Shown one piece after another: positions 53,422 through 61,304 of a DNA stretch of 64,000 bases. The DNA is from an uncultured Sulfitobacter sp. (lineage in GTDB: Bacteria > Pseudomonadota > Alphaproteobacteria > Rhodobacterales > Rhodobacteraceae), in assembly GCF_947502895.1 (NCBI RefSeq), contig NZ_CANNBM010000001.1, forward strand, positions 1,178,001-1,242,000. The letters are read 5' to 3'. The notes below the pieces were generated by a model. The model was not told the DNA's origin and did no database searches. It worked only from the letters and a program-made list of their open reading frames with translations. The position numbers were made by a program, and so were the translations under genes. Positions within the stretch are counted from its first letter, which is position 1, and each line of letters begins with the position of its first letter.

Positions 53422-54657
53422 TTACCAATCCTGTTGCCCCCGAACAAGAGAGACACGTTTTTGCTCGCGTGTCACACGGCGCGAGAACCGCGTCAGACGA
53501 AACAATGGCTCATCGCGGTCAGCACGCCCGAACAACCCCCCACGCTGAATCCAGACTCCCTGCTCGGTGAACGAGACACGGTGGAACAGGGCAGTGCGCG
53601 ACAGGATAAAAACCGTCTCGATGCTGCCCTGCGCCACGCGGCGGGCAGCCGCCTGCACGGCAGCGGTGCCCCGAAACCCGCGCACGGCCTCGTACCGCAC
53701 CTTGCGGCGGACGGGCGCCACCGGACGAAACGGCAAAACTGCGTGCCGCGCCAACGCCGCTCCCCCAAAGCTGCGGGTTTGACCTTCGGCATATCCTGCC
53801 AGCAATCGTTTCATCAGACGCCGCACATCACGCGGCTCCAGCCGACCAGCGACCATATGGTCCAAAACCCGCCGCCGCTCTGCTGCGCAAATTCCGTCCC
53901 AATGGTCTGCGCGCGCCTCTTTGGGTATGTGTTTGCGCTGGAACACACCCCAGCTTGCGCCGATCTCGTACAGGTCACGCGGCACCCGATCATCACGGCG
54001 CGTCGCGCTGGCGGCAAATCCGTGATGTACCTGCGCCAACGGTACCAAGGCTGTTGAATGACCCGCCCGCGCCAGCCGCATATTCACATCCGTCTCGTCC
54101 AGATAGAACCGAAACGCAGGATCAAACCCGCCAATCGCCACCAGCGCATCGCGCCGAAACGCCATGTTAGTGCCTTCTGTCTTGATCGCACGGCCCTTGG
54201 GCGGGGCCAGAACTGTCGCCTGAAACGGATCAATCTCCACCGTCTGGGCGGTGCCGTTGCCGTCCAGCGTGCGCGCCTTGTACTGATAACTGATCCCGTT
54301 GCGCCCGCGCACATAGCCGCCCATCGCCGCGACGTTGCTACGCGCTGCAGGCGCCACCAGATGATGCAGCCACAGCGGCTCTGGCACTGCGTCATCGTCG
54401 ATGAACGCCACTACCTCGCCCGCTGCATGGACCAAACCCAGATTGCGCGCAGCCGAGATATTGGCCTCGTCAAATGCGATGCATTTGATGTCTGGCAATA
54501 TCTCCAGCCGCTCGGTCACTGCGATCCCGTCAGGACAGGCCACCACCACCACCTCAAACGGGCGGTATTGCAGCTGCGCCACGCCCGTCAGACACCGCCG
54601 CAGCGCATCAGGGCGCCCGCGGCTGACGATAATCACACTAACGGTCTGTTCGCTCAT
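53422..54657 (-). CDS. Glycosyltransferase family 2 protein
   Basis: 411 residues. The N-terminal GT-A domain has SVIIVSRGRPDALRRCLTGVAQL (residues 6-28) and the DxD-type motif EVVAFIDDDAVPEPLWLHHL near 80-100. MAFRRDALVAIGGFDPAFRFYLDETDVNMRLARAGH near 162-198 contains the ED-like catalytic base region. The C-terminal 130 residues are basic with no domain I recognise. It probably extends a surface polysaccharide. cysQ lies upstream on the same strand with a 31-base gap. Confidence 0.87.
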   Translation of the reverse strand: MSEQTVSVIIVSRGRPDALRRCLTGVAQLQYRPFEVVVVACPDGIAVTERLEILPDIKCIAFDEANISAARNLGLVHAAGEVVAFIDDDAVPEPLWLHHLVAPAARSNVAAMGGYVRGRNGISYQYKARTLDGNGTAQTVEIDPFQATVLAPPKGRAIKTEGTNMAFRRDALVAIGGFDPAFRFYLDETDVNMRLARAGHSTALVPLAQVHHGFAASATRRDDRVPRDLYEIGASWGVFQRKHIPKEARADHWDGICAAERRRVLDHMVAGRLEPRDVRRLMKRLLAGYAEGQTRSFGGAALARHAVLPFRPVAPVRRKVRYEAVRGFRGTAAVQAAARRVAQGSIETVFILSRTALFHRVSFTEQGVWIQRGGLFGRADRDEPLFRLTRFSRRVTREQKRVSLVRGQQDW

Positions 54658-54688
54658 GTCTGGTCTGCTCTTTGCGCGGCGGTTCCGC

Positions 54689-55486
54689 TCACGCGTCTTT
54701 CAGATCGACACCGGGGGCGTAGGCGATGAAAAACGGGTTGGCATAATCTGCCTTGCCGTAGACCAACGGGCTGTGGTCATCAAACCGCACCACATCGCCG
54801 CCCGCACCTTTCAGCACGGCATGTCCCGCAGCCGTATCCCACTCCATCGTGCGGCCAACACGGGGATAGATGTCCGCCTCGCCCGTGGCGATCAGACAGA
54901 ACTTGAGCGAGCTTCCCGCGCTCTTCATATCCTTGACATTATATTTGCCGATGTAGTCATCGGTTGCTTGGTCACGGTGCGACTTGCTCGCCACAACCAT
55001 CAACGCCCCATTGTCAGGGTTAGAGACTGATATCGCCTTCAGCGGGCCTACATTCTCCTTGTCGAAATCGCCTGTTTCCTCAACCGACTGGCCAGCCGCG
55101 CCTGTGAAGAACATCCGGCCTTTTGCAGGCGCATAAACCACACCACGCGTTGGGATGCCGCCCTCGACCAATGCAATGTTCACCGTAAAATCGCCACGGC
55201 GGTGGATAAATTCCTTGGTGCCGTCCAGCGGATCAACAATCAGGAACGTCCCCGCAGTGGTGCTATGTGTATCCGCCTGCTCTTCGGTGATCAGCAACAC
55301 ATCTGGAAACGCCTCGCGCAACCCGTCCGAGATGATCTTGTCCGCTGCTTCATCTGCCGCAGTCACAGGGCTGTCGTCAGACTTGGCCTTCACATCAAAA
55401 TCATCACGACCATATATTTCCATGATCTTGTCACCTGCCTCTAGTGACAGTTTGCGCATCACATGCGTCAGTTTTTCGTAATCCAT
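54689..55486 (-). CDS. cysQ: 3'(2'),5'-bisphosphate nucleotidase CysQ
   Basis: 265 residues from the ATG at 55486 (MDYEKLTHVMRKLS). Inositol-monophosphatase-fold metal motifs are all present: ITEEQAD near residue 66, VDPLDGTKEF near 83-92 and EWDTAAGHAV near 214-223. CysQ hydrolyses PAP, the by-product of PAPS-using sulfotransferases and reductases, to AMP and phosphate. A sulfotransferase gene in the same left-going cluster makes recycling of PAP a natural local job. Confidence 0.9.
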   Translation of the reverse strand: MDYEKLTHVMRKLSLEAGDKIMEIYGRDDFDVKAKSDDSPVTAADEAADKIISDGLREAFPDVLLITEEQADTHSTTAGTFLIVDPLDGTKEFIHRRGDFTVNIALVEGGIPTRGVVYAPAKGRMFFTGAAGQSVEETGDFDKENVGPLKAISVSNPDNGALMVVASKSHRDQATDDYIGKYNVKDMKSAGSSLKFCLIATGEADIYPRVGRTMEWDTAAGHAVLKGAGGDVVRFDDHSPLVYGKADYANPFFIAYAPGVDLKDA

Positions 55487-55600
55487 GCCCAACTCTCGCC
55501 ATCCTTCGTTGATATAAGTTTGAGATACCTTATGATGCGCTTGTAACGGATCGGCAAGAATTCCGTGCAACAGTGGTCATAACCGCAAGGCAGGCAGCAG

Positions 55601-56425
55601 ATGTTCCAACCCGTTCGCAGAAACAGATCTAACCTCACCGTCACTTTGTCGATGCTTGAGCTGATCTATCATTCCATCGTCCGCTCTGTCCGTAAAAGCC
55701 ATAACAACGCGTTTCTCGCCATCGCGACGAACATCCTGCAATCGGTGATCTTTGTGGCCGCTTTCTATGTGATGTTCTCTATTCTCGGCCTGCGCGGTGC
55801 GGCCATCCGCGGTGATTTTCTGCTCTATATTATGTCGGGCATCTTCCTCTACATGACCCACTCCAAGGCGCTCGGCTCTGTCGTGGGGTCCGAAGGGCCG
55901 GCAAGTGCGATGATGCAGCACGCCCCGATGAACACCATCATTTCCATCTGCTCCGCCGCCCTCGGCTCGCTCTATATTCAGGTGTTGTCGCTGGGTGCGA
56001 TCCTGTTTGTCTATCACGTGGCCTTTGTGCCTGTGCATATCGAACAACCCATGGCCGCGTTCGGCATGCTAATTTTGGCGTGGTTCACGGGTGCCGCATT
56101 GGGCGTGGTCCTGCTAGCGATCAAGCCGTGGTTCCCCACCGCTGTCGGCATCTTCTCCACCATCTACCAACGCGCGAACATGATCGCGTCAGGCAAGATG
56201 TTTGTCGCCAACACCCTTCCCGGTTTCATGCTGGCCATGTTCGACTGGAACCCCCTGTTCCACACAATTGATCAGGCACGCGGCTATGCCTTCCTTAACT
56301 ACAACCCGCGCTACAGCGACCCGATGTATGCTCTGTGGGTAGGTCTGATCCTGATTATGATCGGCCTGATGGGCGAATTCTACACCCGCCGCCATGCCTC
56401 TATCAGCTGGAGCGCGCGGCGCTAA
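55601..56425 (+). CDS. ABC-2 type polysaccharide export permease (KpsM-like)
   Basis: 274 residues with about six membrane helices (ATNILQSVIFVAAFYVMFSILGL; DFLLYIMSGIFLYMTHSKALGSV; FGMLILAWFTGAALGVVLLAI; ALWVGLILIMIGLMGEF). The plan is that of ABC-2 permeases for capsule or O-antigen export. The expected ATPase (KpsT-like) and the polymer-export partners are not next to it, so it is either a lone gene or part of a split system. It is divergent from cysQ. Confidence 0.78.
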   Translation: MFQPVRRNRSNLTVTLSMLELIYHSIVRSVRKSHNNAFLAIATNILQSVIFVAAFYVMFSILGLRGAAIRGDFLLYIMSGIFLYMTHSKALGSVVGSEGPASAMMQHAPMNTIISICSAALGSLYIQVLSLGAILFVYHVAFVPVHIEQPMAAFGMLILAWFTGAALGVVLLAIKPWFPTAVGIFSTIYQRANMIASGKMFVANTLPGFMLAMFDWNPLFHTIDQARGYAFLNYNPRYSDPMYALWVGLILIMIGLMGEFYTRRHASISWSARR

Positions 56426-56585
56426 CACATTGGCTCGTCGCTGCCGCTTGCAACGCTCTTCGCTGCGGCTGGCACCTGAACGGCTCGGCATAGACATCGA
56501 TGAAGCGGAGTATGGCAAAACTTGCTAGTGTTAGCGCGTTTTCAACCCTATGCCTAAGATACAAGCGCAACAGGAAGAACCAACA

Positions 56586-57047
56586 ATGATGAACTGCCGA
56601 ATTTTCATGACATCAACAGCCGTGGTCGCCACCACACTCCTATCAGCTTGTGGCGGCACATACGGCGCCGACCAAATTCTTGCGATGCCAGAAGACGTTC
56701 AGCGGCAGGCAATCATGTCATGTCAGGCAGACCAGGGGCTCAACATTCCAGAAGCCGTGAACGTACTGCGTCTGAACAACGGGAGTGTCGCAGTATCAGT
56801 GGTCAACGGTCCGGGCCTGCCCCTTGCGCAAGCGCGCGCCATTAACCAATGCGCGCAAGCAAAACTGTTGAGCGGGCAGTCATATACCCCTGCACCCGCA
56901 GCCACCCAACCTGCAACACAAAGGCCTGCACCTGTTGCCACATTCGAACCCGTCTATCAGACAAGCGTCGCAAATGACGCCCCTGCCGGATGTGTCCGAG
57001 GCCAAGGCACCATGCAAGGCGGGTCACTGGTCTGTCCGGGGTACTGA
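56586..57047 (+). CDS. Small putative lipoprotein of unknown function
   Basis: 153 residues from the ATG at 56586, preceded by AGGAAG. The signal peptide (MMNCRIFMTSTAVVATTLLSAC) ends in a lipobox LSAC, so it is probably lipid-anchored. The middle contains two cysteines (MSCQADQG, INQCAQAK), then a Pro/Ala/Thr-rich linker (PAPAATQPATQRPAP) and a C-terminal pair of cysteines (GCVRGQGTMQGGSLVCPGY). I do not recognise the family. The paired cysteines suggest disulfides in the periplasm. Confidence 0.75.
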   Translation: MMNCRIFMTSTAVVATTLLSACGGTYGADQILAMPEDVQRQAIMSCQADQGLNIPEAVNVLRLNNGSVAVSVVNGPGLPLAQARAINQCAQAKLLSGQSYTPAPAATQPATQRPAPVATFEPVYQTSVANDAPAGCVRGQGTMQGGSLVCPGY

Positions 57048-57094
57048 CACATCAATGTCTCATTACCGCTGCATCGGGACGGGGGCCATGCCCC

Positions 57095-57697
57095 TCACGT
57101 CACCACCCGCAGCGTCAGGTTCAGCCGTCCGCCTTTGGGCAAAAGCGTGCTGGACCCTGACCTGATCCGGTCAACGCCGTGATAGGCCAACCGCGCATCG
57201 CCCCCCATGACCACCACATCGCCCGATCGCAGCCAGTGGCTCTCGGTTTTGCCGCCGCGCGTGACGTTGCCCATGCGAAACAACCCGTCATCGCCTAGCG
57301 ATACCGACACAACAGGCCATTCCATCGATGCCTCATCGCGGTCTTGGTGCAACCCCATCTTGGCCTCTGCTCCGTAGTAATTGATCAAACAACACTCAGG
57401 CATCCGCGCCAGCCCTGTCACGTCGCGCCAGATGTCCAGCACAGGCTCGGGGATCGCGGGCCAAGGGCGTCCTGACGGATGGTTGCGCACATAGCGGTAG
57501 CCCTTTTTATCCGAATACCAGCCGTATTGCCCCGCTGCACTCATCCGCACAGACATCGGTTTGCCATAAGGTGTATCAGGCCGGAAGAACGGCGCATCGG
57601 CCACCACACCGCGCACAGCCGTCAAAACGGCCCGTTGCGCCGCAATATCCAGACACCCCGAATGGATATCGAAGCCTTTAACCGACAGTTTCACCAC
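57095..57697 (-). CDS. alkB: Alpha-ketoglutarate-dependent dioxygenase AlkB
   Basis: About 200 residues starting at one of two adjacent GTG codons (57697 or 57694), with GAGGA just upstream; the long in-frame extension through dnaK is a shadow. Iron ligands are visible in MGLHQDRDE (HxD) and LAYHGVDRI, the 2-oxoglutarate site in LNLTLRVV near the C-terminus, and SAAGQYGWYSDKKGYRY is the usual AlkB substrate-lid region. It directly removes methyl lesions from bases in DNA and RNA. It is divergent from dnaK, with a palindrome in the spacer. Confidence 0.9.
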   Translation of the reverse strand: MVKLSVKGFDIHSGCLDIAAQRAVLTAVRGVVADAPFFRPDTPYGKPMSVRMSAAGQYGWYSDKKGYRYVRNHPSGRPWPAIPEPVLDIWRDVTGLARMPECCLINYYGAEAKMGLHQDRDEASMEWPVVSVSLGDDGLFRMGNVTRGGKTESHWLRSGDVVVMGGDARLAYHGVDRIRSGSSTLLPKGGRLNLTLRVVT

Positions 57698-57722
57698 TAT
57701 TATCCTCAATTTATGCTCAATT

Positions 57723-57741
57723 TTCAGGAATATTCCCTGAA
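57723..57741. promoter_or_regulatory. Palindromic candidate operator between alkB and dnaK
   Basis: TTCAGGAATATTCCCTGAA has two TTCAGG/CCTGAA arms around AATATTC, a near-perfect dyad. It lies 26 bases before the alkB start codon and 27 before the dnaK -35, so a regulator bound there could affect alkB in particular. Confidence 0.4.
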
Positions 57742-57767
57742 TCATCACATCTTGGTGTTTGCCATGG

Positions 57768-57796
57768 TTGCAGCACCCCGACCCCCTCACTATATA
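57768..57796 (+). promoter_or_regulatory. Candidate dnaK promoter
   Basis: TTGCAG (57768-57773), 17 bases, then TATATA (57791-57796): a good sigma-70-type promoter with a leader of about 108 bases. A CTTGG at 57751 might belong to a heat-shock (RpoH) promoter, but I see no convincing -10 partner at the right spacing. Confidence 0.45.
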
Positions 57797-57910
57797 CCCA
57801 CCGAACCGCTGGAGACGATACGTATCCAGCGTTAACCAGATCGGAGCAATGGTGCCACAACGGGCCACCGCTTCGAGTAATCGCCTTGAGCTAAATGAGG
57901 GATCGAACAC

Positions 57911-59830
57911 ATGGCCAAAGTAATTGGTATTGACCTTGGAACAACAAACTCCTGTATCGCCATCATGGACGGCAGCCAGCCCCGCGTTATCGAAAACGCA
58001 GAAGGCGCGCGCACCACACCATCCATTGTGGCTTTCACAGATGACGAGCGCCTTGTAGGCCAGCCTGCGAAACGTCAGGCCGTCACAAACCCGGAAAACA
58101 CAATCTTCGGCGTCAAGCGCCTGATCGGCCGTCGCAACGACGATGCGGATCTGGCCAAAGATCGCAAAAACATGCCCTTCAATGTGATTGATGGCGGCAA
58201 TGGTGACGCATGGGTCGAAGCACGCGGCGAGAAATATTCGCCTTCGCAAATCTCCGCTTTCATCCTCGGCAAGATGAAAGAAACCGCCGAGTCGTACCTC
58301 GGCGAAGACGTGACCCAGGCGGTCATCACCGTACCCGCCTATTTCAACGACGCCCAGCGTCAGGCCACCAAAGACGCGGGCAAAATCGCCGGCCTCGAAG
58401 TGCTCCGCATCATCAACGAGCCAACAGCGGCGGCCCTCGCCTACGGTCTCGACAAAGAGAATACGCAAACCATCGCGGTCTATGACCTTGGCGGCGGTAC
58501 ATTCGACGTGACCATTCTGGAAATCGACGATGGCCTGTTCGAAGTGAAATCCACCAACGGCGACACATTCCTCGGCGGTGAAGATTTTGACATGCGCATC
58601 GTCAATTACCTCGCGGACGAGTTCAAAAAAGAGAATCAGGTCGATCTGACCCAAGACAAGATGGCCCTTCAGCGTCTGAAAGAAGCCGCCGAGAAAGCCA
58701 AGATCGAGCTGTCCTCCGCAACCCAGACCGAGATCAACCAGCCGTTTATCTCAATGGGCGCTAACGGCCAGCCGCTGCACATGGTGATGAAGCTGACCCG
58801 CGCCAAGCTGGAAAGCCTCGTAGGCGACCTGATCAAAGCCTCGATGAAGCCCTGCGCCGCAGCGCTCAAGGATGCCGGCCTGTCCGCTTCCGACATCGAC
58901 GAAGTCGTTCTGGTCGGCGGTATGACCCGCATGCCTCGTGTTATCGAAGAAGTGACAAAATTCTTCGGCAAAGAGCCGCACAAAGGTGTGAACCCTGACG
59001 AAGTCGTGGCCCTCGGCGCTGCAATTCAGGCTGGCGTTCTGCAAGGTGATGTCAAAGACGTGGTTCTGCTTGACGTGACACCCCTGTCCTTGGGTATCGA
59101 AACCCTCGGCGGTGTGTTCACCCGTCTGATCGACCGCAACACAACAATCCCCACAAAGAAGAGCCAGATCTTCTCGACCGCGGAAGACAACCAGAACGCC
59201 GTAACCATCCGCTGCTTCCAGGGGGAGCGTGAAATGGCCGCCGACAACAAACTGTTGGGTGCGTTCAACCTCGAATCGATCCCGCCTGCCCCACGTGGCA
59301 TGCCCCAGATCGAAGTGACCTTCGACATTGACGCCAACGGTATCGTCTCCGTAGGTGCGATGGACAAAGGCACAGGTAAAGAACAGAAAATCACCATCCA
59401 AGCCTCCGGTGGTCTGTCCGATGCCGATATCGAGAAAATGGTCAAAGATGCGGAAGAGAACGCAGATGCGGATAAAGAGCGCCGCTCGCTGATCGAAGCC
59501 AAAAATCAGGCCGAAAGCCTCATCCACTCCACCGAGAAATCGATGGAAGAGCATGCGGATAAGGTCGATCCGACCACTGTTGAAGCCATCGAGCTGGCCA
59601 TCGCAGCGTTGAAAGACGAGATGGAGACAGAAGACGCCGAGAAGATCAAATCCGGTATCCAGAATGTCACCGAAGCGGCGATGAAACTGGGCGAGGCGAT
59701 CTACAAAAACGCGCAGGATGCGAGCGAGGATGACATGGCCGCAGCAGCGGACGAAGCTCCGAATGCAGGTGCGGACGATGATATCGTCGATGCCGATTTC
59801 GAAGACCTCGACAACGATAAACGCGCGTAA
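57911..59830 (+). CDS. dnaK: Molecular chaperone DnaK (Hsp70)
   Basis: 639 residues. VIGIDLGTTNSCIAIMDG at the start is the Hsp70 phosphate-1 loop; IAVYDLGGGTFDVTILEI near 193-210 and VVLVGGMTRMPRVIE near 333-347 are the other signatures. The substrate-binding domain and a helical lid end in DDDIVDADFEDLDNDKRA, an acidic tail like the EEVKD-type end. It folds proteins with ATP, with DnaJ and GrpE. dnaJ follows after 79 bases that contain a hairpin. Confidence 0.98.
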   Translation: MAKVIGIDLGTTNSCIAIMDGSQPRVIENAEGARTTPSIVAFTDDERLVGQPAKRQAVTNPENTIFGVKRLIGRRNDDADLAKDRKNMPFNVIDGGNGDAWVEARGEKYSPSQISAFILGKMKETAESYLGEDVTQAVITVPAYFNDAQRQATKDAGKIAGLEVLRIINEPTAAALAYGLDKENTQTIAVYDLGGGTFDVTILEIDDGLFEVKSTNGDTFLGGEDFDMRIVNYLADEFKKENQVDLTQDKMALQRLKEAAEKAKIELSSATQTEINQPFISMGANGQPLHMVMKLTRAKLESLVGDLIKASMKPCAAALKDAGLSASDIDEVVLVGGMTRMPRVIEEVTKFFGKEPHKGVNPDEVVALGAAIQAGVLQGDVKDVVLLDVTPLSLGIETLGGVFTRLIDRNTTIPTKKSQIFSTAEDNQNAVTIRCFQGEREMAADNKLLGAFNLESIPPAPRGMPQIEVTFDIDANGIVSVGAMDKGTGKEQKITIQASGGLSDADIEKMVKDAEENADADKERRSLIEAKNQAESLIHSTEKSMEEHADKVDPTTVEAIELAIAALKDEMETEDAEKIKSGIQNVTEAAMKLGEAIYKNAQDASEDDMAAAADEAPNAGADDDIVDADFEDLDNDKRA

Positions 59831-59853
59831 ATCCGCGCGGCGGAACCAATGAC

Positions 59854-59883
59854 AGGGCCGGTCCGATCAGACGGGCCGGCCCT
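59854..59883 (+). terminator. Hairpin between dnaK and dnaJ
   Basis: AGGGCCGG and CCGGCCCT form an 8-bp stem over a 14-base loop, 23 bases after the dnaK stop. No T-run follows. It probably lowers read-through into dnaJ or protects the 3' end of dnaK mRNA. Confidence 0.6.
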
Positions 59884-59909
59884 TCACGTTCCTGAAAAGG
59901 ATAGTACCC

Positions 59910-61070
59910 ATGGCAAAACGTGATTATTACGATGTCCTCGGCGTCGCCAAAGGCGCCTCCGCCGACGAGATCAAAAAGGGCTACCGCACCAAAGCGAAAG
60001 AGCTTCACCCAGATCGCAACACTGACAAGCCCGAAGCCGAAGCGCAGTTCAAAGAAGCCAACGAGGCTTACGAAGTCCTCAAAGACGCCGACAAAAAAGC
60101 AGCCTACGACCGGTACGGTCATGCCGCATTCGAAGGCGGTATGGGCGGTGGCGGCCGTCCTGGTGGTGGCTTTGGCGGCGGCGGCGGTCAGGGTGATTTC
60201 TCGTCTGCCTTCTCCGATGTTTTTGACGATCTGTTCGGTGACTTCATGGGCGGGCGTGGTGGCCAAGCTGGCGGTCGTCGTGCCGCACGCGGATCTGACT
60301 TGCGGTTCAACCTGCGCGTCTCCCTCGAGGACGCATTCTCGGGCCTGCAAAAATCCATCAACGTCCCCACATCCGTGGCCTGCGGCTCCTGCAGCGGTTC
60401 GGGTGCTGAAGGCGGCGCCGAACCCACCACCTGCCCCACATGCTCCGGCATGGGCAAGGTTCGCGCACAACAGGGGTTTTTCACGGTTGAACGTGGCTGC
60501 CCCACCTGCTCCGGCCTCGGTCAGATCATCAAAAACCCCTGCAACACATGTCGTGGCGCGGGGCGCGTTGAAAAAGACCGCTCGCTCAGCGTCAACATCC
60601 CCGCTGGTGTCGAAACAGGCACCCGCATCCGCCTTGCAGGCGAAGGCGAAGCAGGCATGCGCGGCGGCCCGTCAGGTGATCTTTATATCTTCATCGAAGT
60701 ACAAGAGCACGAGCTGTTCGAGCGTGACGGCCCGAACCTCTTCTGCCGCGTCCCCGTCACTATGGGCAGTGCCGCCCTCGGCGGCAGCATCGAAGTACCC
60801 ACCATCGACGGTGGTCGCGGCCGTGTACAGGTTCCCGCTGGCAGCCAGTCAGGCCGCCAGATGCGCCTGCGCGGCAAAGGCATGCCACATCTGCGCGGCG
60901 GCGCCACAGGCGATATGATCATCGAACTCGCCGTAGAAACTCCGGTCAATCTCACAGCGCGCCAGAAAGAACTCCTGCGCGAATTCGAGGACCTCTCGGA
61001 AGAGAACAACCCCGAAAGCAGCAGCTTCTTCTCCTCCGTGAAATCCTTCTGGGATTCAATGAAGGGCTAA
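59910..61070 (+). CDS. dnaJ: Chaperone protein DnaJ (Hsp40)
   Basis: 386 residues. J domain at residues 1-70 with HPD in KELHPDRNTDK; Gly/Phe-rich linker with long Gly runs (about 75-105); four zinc-finger repeats CGSCSGSG, CPTCSGMG, CPTCSGLG and CNTCRGAG (about 153-215); then the C-terminal substrate-binding domains. It stimulates DnaK's ATPase and delivers clients. AAAAGGA lies before the start. Confidence 0.98.
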   Translation: MAKRDYYDVLGVAKGASADEIKKGYRTKAKELHPDRNTDKPEAEAQFKEANEAYEVLKDADKKAAYDRYGHAAFEGGMGGGGRPGGGFGGGGGQGDFSSAFSDVFDDLFGDFMGGRGGQAGGRRAARGSDLRFNLRVSLEDAFSGLQKSINVPTSVACGSCSGSGAEGGAEPTTCPTCSGMGKVRAQQGFFTVERGCPTCSGLGQIIKNPCNTCRGAGRVEKDRSLSVNIPAGVETGTRIRLAGEGEAGMRGGPSGDLYIFIEVQEHELFERDGPNLFCRVPVTMGSAALGGSIEVPTIDGGRGRVQVPAGSQSGRQMRLRGKGMPHLRGGATGDMIIELAVETPVNLTARQKELLREFEDLSEENNPESSSFFSSVKSFWDSMKG

Positions 61071-61099
61071 GCGGCCCAAAAAATGTAGACCTCCCCAAC

Positions 61100-61140
61100 G
61101 GGGCGCTGGGTCACCCCCCCGCGCCCCTTTTCTTTATTTT
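61100..61140 (+). terminator. dnaJ terminator
   Basis: GGGGCGC (61100-61106) and GCGCCCC (61121-61127) form a stem followed by TTTTCTTTATTTT, a typical intrinsic terminator 30 bases after the dnaJ stop. Confidence 0.82.
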
Positions 61141-61183
61141 TCCTATAAACTCAATCCCGCACCCTCCGCCCGCACTACAGCAG
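61132..61183. repeat. Intergenic repeat A, copy 2
   Basis: Matches the segment upstream of queG (21121-21173) at about 45 of 52 positions, with the identical core TAAACTCAATCCCGCACC (61146-61163 here). It begins inside the T-rich end of the dnaJ terminator. Confidence 0.65.
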
Positions 61184-61198
61184 ATCTTATGCCAGACG

Positions 61199-61245
61199 GT
61201 GCACAGGGGGTGTACAGGCGGTGTACCCATGGCACCCCCTGTTTT
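61199..61245. repeat. Intergenic hairpin repeat B, copy 2
   Basis: GGTGCACAGGGGGTGTACA (61199-61217) differs at one base from 27997-28015. ACAGGGGGTG (61203-61212) can pair with CACCCCCTGT (61233-61242), a perfect 10-bp stem, and TTTT follows, so this copy could act as a second terminator before radC. A further GGTGTAC lies inside the loop. Confidence 0.6.
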
Positions 61246-61304
61246 GTGGTCCTACACCCCTCGTGTTAACCATTCCCTAACCATCTTCGGACAATGCTCT
61301 CCCC

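Noticed and set aside
55577..56047. Minus-strand 156-codon open frame opposite the ABC permease
   Set aside because: Antisense to a clear membrane protein gene, rich in His/Asp/Arg, as expected for the reverse of a hydrophobic coding region.
57745..57790. A sigma-32/RpoH promoter for dnaK built on the CTTGG at 57751
   Set aside because: The only CCCC-containing partner is about 19 bases away and poorly matched; the TTGCAG/TATATA pair is the better candidate.
57698..58654. N-terminal extension of alkB through the dnaK coding region
   Set aside because: The alkB similarity begins at the GTG with a ribosome binding site near 57697; the rest is antisense to dnaK.
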